Assembly: GCA_965651535.1 (NCBI GenBank) | Contig: CBFGSX010000021.1 | Coordinates: 1-17,999 of the forward strand | Reading direction: 5' to 3' | Source of the DNA: JAQGJA01 sp965651535 | Lineage (GTDB): Bacteria > Pseudomonadota > Alphaproteobacteria > Micavibrionales > SZUA-601 | Length of the DNA stretch: 17,999 bases | In this document: positions 1 through 7,379 of the stretch, piece by piece | How positions within the stretch are numbered: position 1 is the stretch's first letter | Layout: every line of letters begins with the position of its first letter | Made by a program: the position numbers and the translations under genes | Notes under the pieces: generated by a model | Seen by the model: the letters and a program-made list of their open reading frames with translations, nothing else | What the model was told of the DNA's origin: nothing | Database searches by the model: none

Positions 1-514
1 GTTCTCCGGGCAGGTCAAGAATGACGCCAAGTGCCAAAAGGGCCAGTACGTCGTTGATGATGGCAGTGGCGACCGAATAGCGCGCGATGTCGCTATCGAG
101 TAAGTCAAAGCTCTCAAGTATTTTTACGGCAACAGGCAGAGCGGTGATGGCGATGCATAGGCCAAGAAAAACGGTGCGCGAGGCGCCAAGCTGAAAGGCA
201 AGGCCAATCAGAATGCCTGCAATCAGTGGGATCACGAAGCCCAGCAGTGCGACAACCAGACCTTTGCCGCGCATAACCGAGGTAACTTCGCGGAAATTCA
301 TTTCAAGACCCGCCGACAGCACAACAAGGAAGATAGCCAGTTCGGAAATCCCCATCAAAGCCGGATTGGCTTTGATTAGCCCGAACACGGACGGACCAAG
401 AAGAATGCCGGCCAGAATCTCGCCCACGATGGCGGGTTGGCCGTATTTCACCGCGATATGGCCCAATGCGCGCGCCGCGACAATCAGAATCAGCAGGCTG
501 GTGAGGAGCGACAT
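1..514 (-). CDS. Cation:proton antiporter, CPA2/Kef type, N-terminal fragment
   Basis: Reading the minus strand from the ATG at 514 gives 171 codons with no stop before the window edge, so the C-terminal part is missing. The product is very hydrophobic. It begins MSLLTSLLILIVAARALGHI and continues with a GQPAIVGEILAGILLGPS segment, which is characteristic of the N-terminal helices of the Na+/H+ exchanger family (Kef/CPA2 branch). Later helices include ELAIFLVVLSAGLEM and ITALPVAVKILESFDLL, also usual for the family. Such proteins exchange Na+ or K+ for protons across the inner membrane. The fragment cannot show whether a C-terminal TrkA-N/RCK domain follows. The start codon directly follows the fur stop codon (TAG then ATG), so translation is probably coupled to fur. 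The specific ion is unknown. Confidence 0.85.
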   Translation of the reverse strand, partial: MSLLTSLLILIVAARALGHIAVKYGQPAIVGEILAGILLGPSVFGLIKANPALMGISELAIFLVVLSAGLEMNFREVTSVMRGKGLVVALLGFVIPLIAGILIGLAFQLGASRTVFLGLCIAITALPVAVKILESFDLLDSDIARYSVATAIINDVLALLALGVILDLPGE

Positions 515-991
515 CTAGCGGTTCTTTCCTTTTCTCTTACCGTATAATTCTAGCCGGTGATGCACCAATTCATAGCCTAATTCTTCGGCGATTTTTTCCT
601 TGAGTTTTTCAAGCTCGGCATTCTGGAATTCGACAATCTCGCCTGTATCTGTGTCAATCAGGTGATGGTGGTGATCCGTCTGAATTTCATAGCGTGCACG
701 GCCGTCACCGAAATCATGCTGTTGTATGATCTCGAGATCGGCAAACAGGGCAAGGGTGCGGTAAACCGTGGCGATGCCGATCTCAGGGTCGGCTTCGCGG
801 GCGCGCTTACCGACGGTTTCCGCGTCTGGGTGGTCGCGCGACTGGCCCACGGCGGACAAAACGACCCAGCGCTGCTCGGTCATTTTGATGCCCTTGACGG
901 CGAACAGGTTTTCAAACAACGCGCGGTTCATGAGGGGAGTGTAAACGGATCGAGGCGTTAAGGAAATGGCCTCTTCGTCGAAACCCACCAT
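515..991 (-). CDS. fur: Fur-family metal-responsive transcriptional regulator
   Basis: This 158-residue protein has the Fur layout. An N-terminal winged helix spans about residues 30-90 (TEQRWVVLSAV, then IGIATVYRTLALFADLEII). A dimerisation and metal-binding half follows, with a histidine cluster at 107-110, the LIDTDTGEIVEF segment and the helix ending HHRLELYG. The two CxxC zinc pairs of E. coli Fur are absent: Asp112 and Asp114 sit where the first pair would be, as in many alphaproteobacterial Fur/Mur proteins. Whether it senses iron or manganese is not decided by sequence, and Irr is a less likely alternative. The ATG at 991 gives the longest form; Met21 (ATG at 931) would start closer to the usual N-terminus, and neither has a clear Shine-Dalgarno. 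It is divergent from the initiator tRNA gene and abuts the antiporter gene. Confidence 0.88.
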   Translation of the reverse strand: MVGFDEEAISLTPRSVYTPLMNRALFENLFAVKGIKMTEQRWVVLSAVGQSRDHPDAETVGKRAREADPEIGIATVYRTLALFADLEIIQQHDFGDGRARYEIQTDHHHHLIDTDTGEIVEFQNAELEKLKEKIAEELGYELVHHRLELYGKRKGKNR

Positions 992-1012
992 GCCCGCCGG
1001 TTGAAATGGCGC

Positions 1013-1041
1013 TTGACTCCCAAGACCAGAAGGTCTAATAC
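1013..1041 (+). promoter_or_regulatory. Sigma-70 promoter of the initiator tRNA gene
   Basis: TTGACT (1013-1018) and TAATAC (1036-1041) are separated by exactly 17 bases. A C-rich discriminator (AACCCCTCGCGC) follows, as is common for stable RNA promoters under stringent control. The expected start near 1048 lies about 58 bases before the tRNA. The spacer contains a perfect 5-base inverted repeat, AGACC-AGAA-GGTCT (1023-1036), which overlaps the first base of the -10. Confidence 0.7.
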
Positions 1042-1105
1042 AACCCCTCGCGCTCTGAGAGTTTCGTAAGAGATAAAGCGCCTATTTTGAATTATGAAAG
1101 ATTAT

Positions 1106-1184
<79 letters not shown>

Positions 1185-1193
1185 CCAGTATTC

Positions 1194-1209
1194 TGGGATG
1201 GGTCTTGCA
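1194..1209 (+). promoter_or_regulatory. Candidate sigma-54 (-24/-12) promoter before the TipF-like gene
   Basis: TGGGATG-GGTC-TTGCA matches the sigma-54 consensus TGGCACG-N4-TTGCA at all but two fixed positions. The invariant GG (1195-1196) and GC (1207-1208) are separated by the required 10 bases. Transcription would begin near 1220, about 105 bases before the GTG at 1325. It starts only 12 bases after the tRNA and overlaps a small dyad (CCAG-TATT-CTGG, 1185-1196). I could not identify an enhancer site for FlbD. Confidence 0.4.
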
Positions 1210-1234
1210 ATATTATAAAGTCTTTGAAATAAAT

Positions 1235-1254
1235 AGATTTTATCTGTGTTTTTT
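1235..1254 (+). terminator. Weak AT-rich hairpin and T run after the tRNA
   Basis: AGAT-TTT-ATCT (1235-1245) is followed by GTG and six T residues (1249-1254). The stem is only four pairs and AT-rich, so it is a poor intrinsic terminator. It is the only candidate between the tRNA and the next gene. Confidence 0.2.
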
Positions 1255-1324
1255 CTGAATGCTCCCTCTGGGCTAGCCCTGTTTTCCTGATGCCTTTACC
1301 CCCTGACATTGTTGTAAGGGAGGG

Positions 1325-2446
1325 GTGAAAGGTTCTATTAAGGGCGGGCGGGTAGACTGGAAGCGTCCTATGTCTTTGGTTTTCTCCCTTGTTTTGGCCG
1401 TTTTGCTTGTGGCCAACCTGGCTGCTGCGGTTCTGCTGTGGCGGCGGCTGGGTGCCTTGGAGCGCCGCCTGCGCCAGCAGAACACAACGATCCAGAAGCA
1501 GGAGCGCGAGATTACGCAGCAGCGCTACGCTCTGGCGATGCTGCGCCAGCTGCAAAAAGGCGAAGGCGAGGAGGAAAAATCCGACGAGGAGCGCCTGAAC
1601 GAAGCAGTGAGTCATTTGGACGCAGTAGCCGACGCCGAACAGAAAAAAAAGGCCGAAACCGCGACACCGGCTCCGCAGGGACAAAGAGATGTTGCCGTCG
1701 GGGGGCTCAAGGAAGAAGAGATTCTATCCTTTATCAAAAAGGCGATCAAGAACAACCAGATTGCCGTTTCCAAACAGTCGATTGTTACATTGCCCAAGCG
1801 TCAAACACGCTATTTTGAAATATTTTCACGCGTGCAGGTCGGTGATCAAGGATTCATTCCCGCGCATAAATTCATTTCAATTGCACGTAGCAACAATTTG
1901 ATGGGCGTTTTGGATAACCTGCTTTTGTTGCGTTGCCTGCAACTGATCAAGCAGAACGCCGGCGGGGATCAGTCGGTCGGCTATTTTGTCAATATTTCAG
2001 TGGCAACTCTCGGTAATAAGAACTACATCAACGATCTGACGGAGTTTCTGGCGGCGAACCCGAAACTATCTTCACGTCTGGTGTTCGAGATGACGCAGGA
2101 GGATACGATGAAAATCACGCCAACCGTCAAAAGCGTGATGGAGGGGCTGTCGCTTTTGGGATGTCGGTTTTCCATGGATCAGGTCAAGATTTTCGGCATG
2201 GATGTCGATCGACTTGTAGACAACAACATTAGTTTTGTAAAAATGGATGGCCGCACCCTGCAAAAGGAAATGGGCGATCCGTTGGCGCGCGGCCGCATGA
2301 AGCGCATCAAAACCCAGTTGGAAGCGCAGGGGATTGAGGTTATTGTAGAGAAAATCGAAACCGAAACGCAACTGATGGATCTGGTGGGTTTGTATGTCAA
2401 TTACGGTCAAGGTTATCTCTTCGGTCAACCGGAAGTTCTGGCTTAG
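1325..2446 (+). CDS. Membrane-anchored degenerate EAL-domain protein, TipF-like
   Basis: This 373-residue protein has a transmembrane helix (about 16-38), a charged coiled coil (about 40-80), an acidic linker, and a C-terminal EAL domain (about 135-373). The EAL motif is altered to EIF (Glu165 kept). VNIS (Asn223), FEMTQE (Glu255), FVKMDG (Lys306, Asp308), VEKIET (Glu342) and GYLFGQP are recognisable. The DDFG motif reads MDQVKIF: Asp285 is kept but the second Asp, needed for catalysis, is Gln. It is therefore probably a c-di-GMP-binding protein without phosphodiesterase activity. The layout matches Caulobacter TipF, which helps site and assemble the flagellum, and the large flagellar operon nearby fits that. 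Assignment to tipF itself is an inference. The GTG at 1325 follows a purine-rich AAGGGAGG that is too close for an ideal site; ATG at 1370 (Met16), with GGAAG six bases upstream, is a real alternative. Confidence 0.8.
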   Translation: MKGSIKGGRVDWKRPMSLVFSLVLAVLLVANLAAAVLLWRRLGALERRLRQQNTTIQKQEREITQQRYALAMLRQLQKGEGEEEKSDEERLNEAVSHLDAVADAEQKKKAETATPAPQGQRDVAVGGLKEEEILSFIKKAIKNNQIAVSKQSIVTLPKRQTRYFEIFSRVQVGDQGFIPAHKFISIARSNNLMGVLDNLLLLRCLQLIKQNAGGDQSVGYFVNISVATLGNKNYINDLTEFLAANPKLSSRLVFEMTQEDTMKITPTVKSVMEGLSLLGCRFSMDQVKIFGMDVDRLVDNNISFVKMDGRTLQKEMGDPLARGRMKRIKTQLEAQGIEVIVEKIETETQLMDLVGLYVNYGQGYLFGQPEVLA

Positions 2447-4211
2447 CGCGTTTTTCCTGTTTGTCTCGTTTTCTGCCGTGGCTGCGCCGCCGCCGCCCGT
2501 GCATGCGCTGGCTTTGCATGGCACGCCGAAATACGCGGCGGATTTTGCGCATTTTGACTACGTCAATCCGGATGCACCCAAAGGCGGTAATCTTTCCTTG
2601 GGTGTCATCGGCAGTTTTGACAGTCTCAACCCGTTCATTGTGCGCGGTATGTCCGGTGCCGGTGCGGCGATGATTTACGAGACTTTGCTGGAAAAGTCGC
2701 TGGACGAGCCGCTGACGGCCTATGGTCATCTGGCGGAAAGCATCGTCCTGCCCGAGGATCGTTCCTGGGTGCGGTTTAATCTGCGCAAACAGGCGCGCTG
2801 GCATGACGGCAAGCCTCTGACATCTGCCGATGTGGTGTGGACATTCAACGCTCTGATGAAGCACGGCATGCCGTTTTATCGCAGCTATTATTCGCAGGTT
2901 GAAAAGGTAGAGGCGCTCGATGCGCACAGCGTCAAGTTCACATTCAAAAAAGCCGGCAACCGCGAGATGCCGTTGATTGTGGGGGATATGCCCGTATTGC
3001 CGAAGCATTACTGGACGGCGGAGGGGCGCGATTTTTCGAAGACGACGCTGACACCGCCCTTGGGCAGCGGGCCGTATAAAATCAAATCGGCGGAATCCGG
3101 CCGACGTGTGGTTTTAGAGCGCGTGAAGGATTGGTGGGCGGCGGATTTGGCGGTCAACCGCGGAAAATACAATTTCGACACACTGACTTTTGATTATTAC
3201 CGCGATCCGGGTGTGGCGTTTCAGGCTTTTCTGGGTGGCAATGTCGATTTCCGACAGGAGAACATCGCCAAGAATTGGGCGCAAGGATACGACCACCCGG
3301 CGGTCAAAGGCGGCAAGATCGCGCGTGAAGAAATCAAGCACAGCCTGCCTTCGGGGATGCAGGCTTTTGTGCTGAATACGCGTCGTCCGCTTTTTGCCGA
3401 TCCCAAAGTGCGCGAAGCATTGGCTTATGCGTTCGATTTCGAATGGTCGAACAAACAACTGGCTTTCGGTTCGTATGTGCGCACCGCCAGCTATTTTGCC
3501 AATAGCGAGCTGGCGGCCAACCGCCCCATCACCCCGGAGGAAGAGGCGCTGCTTGAGCCGTTCCGCGACAAGCTGCCACCGCGCGTCTTGACCGATATTT
3601 ACCAGCCGCCGAAAACGGACGGCACGGGCAATCTGCGCGCCAATTTACGCCATGCGCGGGTATTGTTGGCCGAGGCGGGATGGAAGCCCGAGAAGGGGGT
3701 ACTGAAAAATGCCGATGGCGACGTGTTCGCTTTCGAGATTGTGATCGACAGTCCGATGTTCGACCGCTGGCTCTTGCCTTTTGTAGCCAATTTAAGAAAG
3801 TTGGGAATTCAGGCGCGCATTCGCGAAGTCGATTCTGCGCAATACCAGAATCGCCTGAACGATTTCGACTTTGACATGACGATCAAGGTCTTTCCGCAAA
3901 GCCTGACCCCCGGTAACGAGCAATTCTCCTTTTGGGGCAGCGAAACGGCGGATTTACCGGGCAGCCAGAATTTGATGGGGATCAAGAACCCGGTCGTGGA
4001 TGCGCTGATCGACACGATCATCCATGCTGAAACGCGCGAAGCGTTGGTGACCGCGACGCGCGCGTTGGATCGCGTGCTGCTGTGGCATTTCTATGTGATA
4101 CCGCAATGGCACATCGACCGGTTCCGCATTGCCTATTGGCAGCATTTGGGGCGCCCTGAGAATACACCGCCTTATGGTCTGCCGGTTGTCGAGACGTGGT
4201 GGGCGAAGTGA
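2394..4211 (+). CDS. Family 5 extracellular solute-binding protein, YejA-like
   Basis: The 605-residue product starts with a basic stretch, a hydrophobic core (WLSAFFLFVSFSAVAA) and a likely signal peptidase site near residue 30-31, so it should be periplasmic. The mature protein opens with FDYVNPDAPKGG, typical of the YejA branch of SBP_bac_5 proteins, followed by SFDSLNPFIVRG, the ARWHDGKPLTSADVVWTF region and GSGPYKI. Family members deliver oligopeptides or microcin C-like compounds to an ABC importer, but no permease or ATPase gene lies beside it. The ATG lies inside the preceding gene (53-base overlap), with GGTGGG five bases upstream. It is the only ATG that leaves the signal peptide whole, so the overlap appears genuine. 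Its TGA directly abuts the stop codon of convergent hflC. Confidence 0.9.
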   Translation: MSITVKVISSVNRKFWLSAFFLFVSFSAVAAPPPPVHALALHGTPKYAADFAHFDYVNPDAPKGGNLSLGVIGSFDSLNPFIVRGMSGAGAAMIYETLLEKSLDEPLTAYGHLAESIVLPEDRSWVRFNLRKQARWHDGKPLTSADVVWTFNALMKHGMPFYRSYYSQVEKVEALDAHSVKFTFKKAGNREMPLIVGDMPVLPKHYWTAEGRDFSKTTLTPPLGSGPYKIKSAESGRRVVLERVKDWWAADLAVNRGKYNFDTLTFDYYRDPGVAFQAFLGGNVDFRQENIAKNWAQGYDHPAVKGGKIAREEIKHSLPSGMQAFVLNTRRPLFADPKVREALAYAFDFEWSNKQLAFGSYVRTASYFANSELAANRPITPEEEALLEPFRDKLPPRVLTDIYQPPKTDGTGNLRANLRHARVLLAEAGWKPEKGVLKNADGDVFAFEIVIDSPMFDRWLLPFVANLRKLGIQARIREVDSAQYQNRLNDFDFDMTIKVFPQSLTPGNEQFSFWGSETADLPGSQNLMGIKNPVVDALIDTIIHAETREALVTATRALDRVLLWHFYVIPQWHIDRFRIAYWQHLGRPENTPPYGLPVVETWWAK

Positions 4212-5156
4212 TTACGGGTTGCGGCGCAGGACGTTAAAGAAGGCACTGTCCGGCGAAAGCACAAGGGTCGTGCCATCCCGTCCCAGCGTGTGCTTGTAGA
4301 CGTCCAGAGAACGATAAAAGCCGTAAAACTCGGGGTCGCGCTGATAGGCGGCGGCATAGATTTTCGTCGCTTCTTCGTCACCGCCGCCGCGCAGGATTTG
4401 CGCCTTGCGCTGGGCTTCGGCCAGCAGAACGGTGCGTTCCTTGTCGGCGTTCGAACGGATTTCGAGCGCGCGCTTCTCGCCCATCGAGCGGATTTCTGCG
4501 GCGCGCTGTTCACGCTCGGAGCGCATCCGGCTAAAGGTTGCTTCGCGCAAATTCCCCGTCAAATCGGCACGGTTGATACGCACATCGACAATCTCAACGC
4601 CCATGTCGGACAAGGCGGAGTTGACCCGTTTTTTGATCTGGTCCATGAGCTGCGTGCGCTCGGGCGAGAGCAAACGCTCCAGAGTCGAGCGGCCCAGCAC
4701 GTCGCGCGTCGTGCTGTCCATTTCGTTTTCAATACGCAGCCGTGCCGCCGATTCACTGCTGAGGCGTTGGCGGAATTTCAGCGGGTCGGTAATGCGCCAG
4801 CGCGCAAAAGTATCGACCATGATGGGCGAGCCGCTATCGTCGAACTCGGGGGCTTCTTCACCTTCTGCAAGATTCTGCGGCGCAAGACGCGCCATGATGG
4901 AATCGTTCGTCGAGGCCAGCAGCACGCGCTCCGGATCGGGATCGACTTCCAGCACGCGTCTTTCATAGCGAACGACGTTCTGGATAAAGGGAATCTTGAA
5001 ATACAATCCGGCGTCGCGGATGGTGCGTTTCGGATTGCCGAATTGCAGGACAAGAGCCTGTTTGGTCTCGTTGATGACAAACACGGACTCGCTAACGATA
5101 AGGAAGCCGAAGAAGGCGGCGAAGATAAACAGCGGAAAACGGGGAATGGCGGGCAT
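4212..5156 (-). CDS. hflC: HflC, FtsH protease modulator subunit
   Basis: The 314-residue SPFH/band 7 protein has one N-terminal membrane helix (about 6-28). The band 7 domain begins SVFVINETKQALVLQFGNPK. A helical region rich in Glu, Arg and Ala follows (EREQRAAEIRSMGEKRALEI), and the end is the conserved DGTTLVLSPDSAFF. With HflK it forms the large membrane cage that surrounds and modulates FtsH. Compared with the family as I know it, residues about 82-112 carry an acidic, Pro/Gly-containing insertion between the LLAS segment and VDTFARWRI. The ATG overlaps the hflK stop by one base (TAATG), so the two subunits are probably translated together. Its stop codon abuts that of the convergent solute-binding gene. 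Confidence 0.95.
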   Translation of the reverse strand: MPAIPRFPLFIFAAFFGFLIVSESVFVINETKQALVLQFGNPKRTIRDAGLYFKIPFIQNVVRYERRVLEVDPDPERVLLASTNDSIMARLAPQNLAEGEEAPEFDDSGSPIMVDTFARWRITDPLKFRQRLSSESAARLRIENEMDSTTRDVLGRSTLERLLSPERTQLMDQIKKRVNSALSDMGVEIVDVRINRADLTGNLREATFSRMRSEREQRAAEIRSMGEKRALEIRSNADKERTVLLAEAQRKAQILRGGGDEEATKIYAAAYQRDPEFYGFYRSLDVYKHTLGRDGTTLVLSPDSAFFNVLRRNP

Positions 5157-6277
5157 TAGCGGCTCTCCTGCTTGGGTTCGGAAGTCTTGCGCAATTCGTT
5201 CACGTTGACGTAAGGGATGGAACCCGATTTCGCGCTGTCAAGAATGACGGCATCCGAATTTTTCAGGATGTGATCCCACGCATCAAGATAGAGGCGTTGG
5301 CGCGTGACGTTCTTGGAAGCGGCATAGGCACCGTAAATGTCGTTGAAGCGCTGCGCGTCACCCTTGGCCTGCGCAACGACTTGTTCCTTATAGGCCTCGG
5401 CTTCCTTGATGAGGCGGATGGCTTCACCCTGGGCGCGCGGCACGATCTCGTTGCGATAGCGCTGCGCCTGGTTGCGCATGGTCTCGGCCTGTTGCGTGGC
5501 GCGCACGACATCCTCGAAGGCGTCAAGCACGGGCGGCGGCACCGAGGCATCCTGAATCAGAACCTGGGTGACCATGATCCCCGCGCCATAGGAATCCATG
5601 ATTTCCTGCATCATCGGTTTGACGCGCATAGCGACGTCCTCGCGGCGATCGGTGATGATGTCCTGGAGCCTGTTTTGGCCGACGACCTCGCGCATGGCGC
5701 TTTCGGCGACGCGCTTGAGCGTAGCTTCCGGGTTTCGGATATTGAACAGGAAATCGCGCGCGTCCGATATCTTCCATTGGATGACGAAATCGAGGTCGAC
5801 GATATTGGCATCACCCGTCAGCATCATGCTTTCCTCGGGGATGTCCTGTTTTTCGCCGCCATAGGGCGAGGCGCGATAACCGATGGCGATACGGCGCTCG
5901 AATGTGACATTGGGTTTCATCACGGTTTCAATCGGCCATGGCAGATGGTAATGGAGGCCGGATTCGGTGACGGTATCCATATATTTGCCGAAACGCAGCA
6001 CGACGCCGTGTTCTTCGGGCTGCACGCGATACAAGCCGCTGGCCAGCCACAGCAGCAGGATCCCCACCAGAACAAGACCGATCAGCTGCGCGGGCGGGCG
6101 GCCGTCGCCGAGGTTTTTGAAAAAGGGCGGCATTTGGGGCGGGGGTGTGTTGCCGCCGCCGCGCTGTTGCCGGTTGCCGAAAGGGGGCGGGGAGGAGGGT
6201 TTGCGCGCGCCGCCGGAGCTGCCCCACGGATTGTCGGGATGGTCGGAAGAAAGAAGAATTTTCGGCAATCGGAACAT
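5156..6277 (-). CDS. hflK: HflK, FtsH protease modulator subunit
   Basis: This 373-residue SPFH protein pairs with HflC. Residues about 17-62 are Gly/Pro/Arg-rich and likely disordered in the cytoplasm. One membrane helix follows (about 63-82), then RVQPEEHGVVLRFGKY, the band 7 domain (GLHYHLPWPIETV, the VDLDFVIQWKI strand) and the long helix with EIVPRAQGEAIRLIKEAEAY. The order and the N-terminal Gly-rich tract are typical of HflK. I chose the ATG at 6277 because it gives the normal MFRLP start, with AGGAAA seven bases upstream. The open frame continues to 6688, but that extension would run through the divergent mrp gene. The gene is divergent from mrp across 73 bases. Confidence 0.94.
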   Translation of the reverse strand: MFRLPKILLSSDHPDNPWGSSGGARKPSSPPPFGNRQQRGGGNTPPPQMPPFFKNLGDGRPPAQLIGLVLVGILLLWLASGLYRVQPEEHGVVLRFGKYMDTVTESGLHYHLPWPIETVMKPNVTFERRIAIGYRASPYGGEKQDIPEESMMLTGDANIVDLDFVIQWKISDARDFLFNIRNPEATLKRVAESAMREVVGQNRLQDIITDRREDVAMRVKPMMQEIMDSYGAGIMVTQVLIQDASVPPPVLDAFEDVVRATQQAETMRNQAQRYRNEIVPRAQGEAIRLIKEAEAYKEQVVAQAKGDAQRFNDIYGAYAASKNVTRQRLYLDAWDHILKNSDAVILDSAKSGSIPYVNVNELRKTSEPKQESR

Positions 6278-6308
6278 GGTGGATTTTCCTGAATGTGCTA
6301 TGTTTCCC

Positions 6309-6338
6309 CTATATAGAAAAATAAGCCGGGAATGGAAA
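6309..6338 (-). promoter_or_regulatory. Possible hflK promoter in the hflK-mrp divergent gap
   Basis: On the minus strand TTTCCA (6338-6333) and TATATA (6315-6310) are 17 bases apart, four of six matches in each box. The -10 lies in a perfect palindrome, CTATATAG (6309-6316), so the same bases could serve as a -10 for mrp on the other strand. There the -35 is poor. Confidence 0.3.
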
Positions 6339-6350
6339 GGCGCAAACGGC

Positions 6351-7379
6351 ATGTTCGGACTCAAAAAACCGCGAAAAGAGGACATATTGGCCGCTTTGGG
6401 CGCGCATCGTGCCGCGCTGGACGGATTAGCGCTGGACGGGGGGCATGTGTTGTTGACGTTGAAGATCGCGCCGGAACAGGCGGAAGGCTTCGATACGACG
6501 CGGCAGGAAATCGAGCGTGCGCTCAAAGCCTTGCCGGGGGTGAAATCCGCGCGCGTGATCCCGACGGCGGAGAAACAAAAAACGACGCAGGAAAAAATGG
6601 CCGCGCGCGGTTTTGCGCCGGAGGTCAAGCATATCATTGCCGTCGCCTCGGGCAAAGGCGGCGTCGGCAAATCGACCGTTGCCGTCAATCTGGCGGCGGC
6701 GCTGGCACAACAAGGTTTGCAAGTCGGGCTTTTGGATGCCGATATTTACGGGCCGTCCGTGCCGATGCTGACGGGCTTGCGCGACGCCAAGCCCGAAATG
6801 GCGGAGGATTATATTCTGCCGATTGAAAAAAACGGTCTGAAAATCATGTCGATGGGTTTCATGGTCGATGAAAGCAAGGCGATGATCTGGCGCGGGCCGA
6901 TGGTGCAATCCGCCATCCAGCAAATGCTGCGCGACGTGCGCTGGGGCGCTTTGGATGTGCTGGTGCTGGATATGCCGCCGGGCACGGGCGACGCGCAGCT
7001 GACGGTGGCGCAGCGCGTGCCGCTGGCCGGGGCGGTGATCGTCTCGACGCCGCAGGACATGGCGCTGCTGGATGCCGTCAAAGGCATTGAAATGTTCCGC
7101 AAGGTCAATGTTCCCATTCTGGGCCTGATCGAGAATATGAGCTTTTTCTCCTGTCCGTGCTGCGGTGAAAAAACGCCGATCTTCGGGCAGGGCGGCGCAA
7201 AAGCGCGCGCGCAGGAACTGGGTGTGGATTTCCTCGGCGCTTTGCCGCTGGATCCGCAACTGCGCGCGGCGTGCGATACGGGGGATATGATTGCCGCGCG
7301 CGAAAACGATTCTACCGCCGATCTGTTCAAACAGATGGCGGAGAAAATTCAAACGACTTTACAGACCCGGAAAAACTAG
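6351..7379 (+). CDS. mrp: Mrp/ApbC/NBP35-type Fe-S cluster carrier ATPase
   Basis: The 342-residue protein has a short N-terminal MIP18-like region (about 9-75) followed by a P-loop ATPase of the MinD/Mrp class. It shows the deviant Walker A GKGGVGKST (101-109), DADIYGPS (129-136), DMPPGTGDAQLT (207-218) and SCPCCGE, which contains the CxxC pair Cys268/Cys271 that binds a bridging [4Fe-4S] cluster at the dimer interface. Family members accept and hand on Fe-S clusters to apo-proteins in the cytoplasm. The start at 6351 is preceded by GGAAAGG ten bases upstream. A further in-frame ATG at 6300 would add 17 residues, with no better ribosome site. It is divergent from hflK and overlaps the convergent small gene by four bases. 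Confidence 0.94.
   Translation: MFGLKKPRKEDILAALGAHRAALDGLALDGGHVLLTLKIAPEQAEGFDTTRQEIERALKALPGVKSARVIPTAEKQKTTQEKMAARGFAPEVKHIIAVASGKGGVGKSTVAVNLAAALAQQGLQVGLLDADIYGPSVPMLTGLRDAKPEMAEDYILPIEKNGLKIMSMGFMVDESKAMIWRGPMVQSAIQQMLRDVRWGALDVLVLDMPPGTGDAQLTVAQRVPLAGAVIVSTPQDMALLDAVKGIEMFRKVNVPILGLIENMSFFSCPCCGEKTPIFGQGGAKARAQELGVDFLGALPLDPQLRAACDTGDMIAARENDSTADLFKQMAEKIQTTLQTRKN

Noticed and set aside
1270..1279. Ten-base palindrome GGGCTAGCCC before the TipF-like gene
   Set aside because: It has no flanking symmetry or second copy, so I could not separate it from chance or assign a role.
5270..6292. Long plus-strand open frame antisense to hflK
   Set aside because: HflK has clear family motifs over the same span; the antisense frame is a by-product of GC-rich codon use.
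5967..6350. N-terminal extension of Mrp
   Set aside because: It runs antisense through the hflK N-terminus and resembles no Mrp domain; the ATG at 6351 gives the normal length.
6278..6688. N-terminal extension of HflK
   Set aside because: It would lie antisense to mrp, has no family match, and a normal HflK start with a ribosome site exists at 6277.
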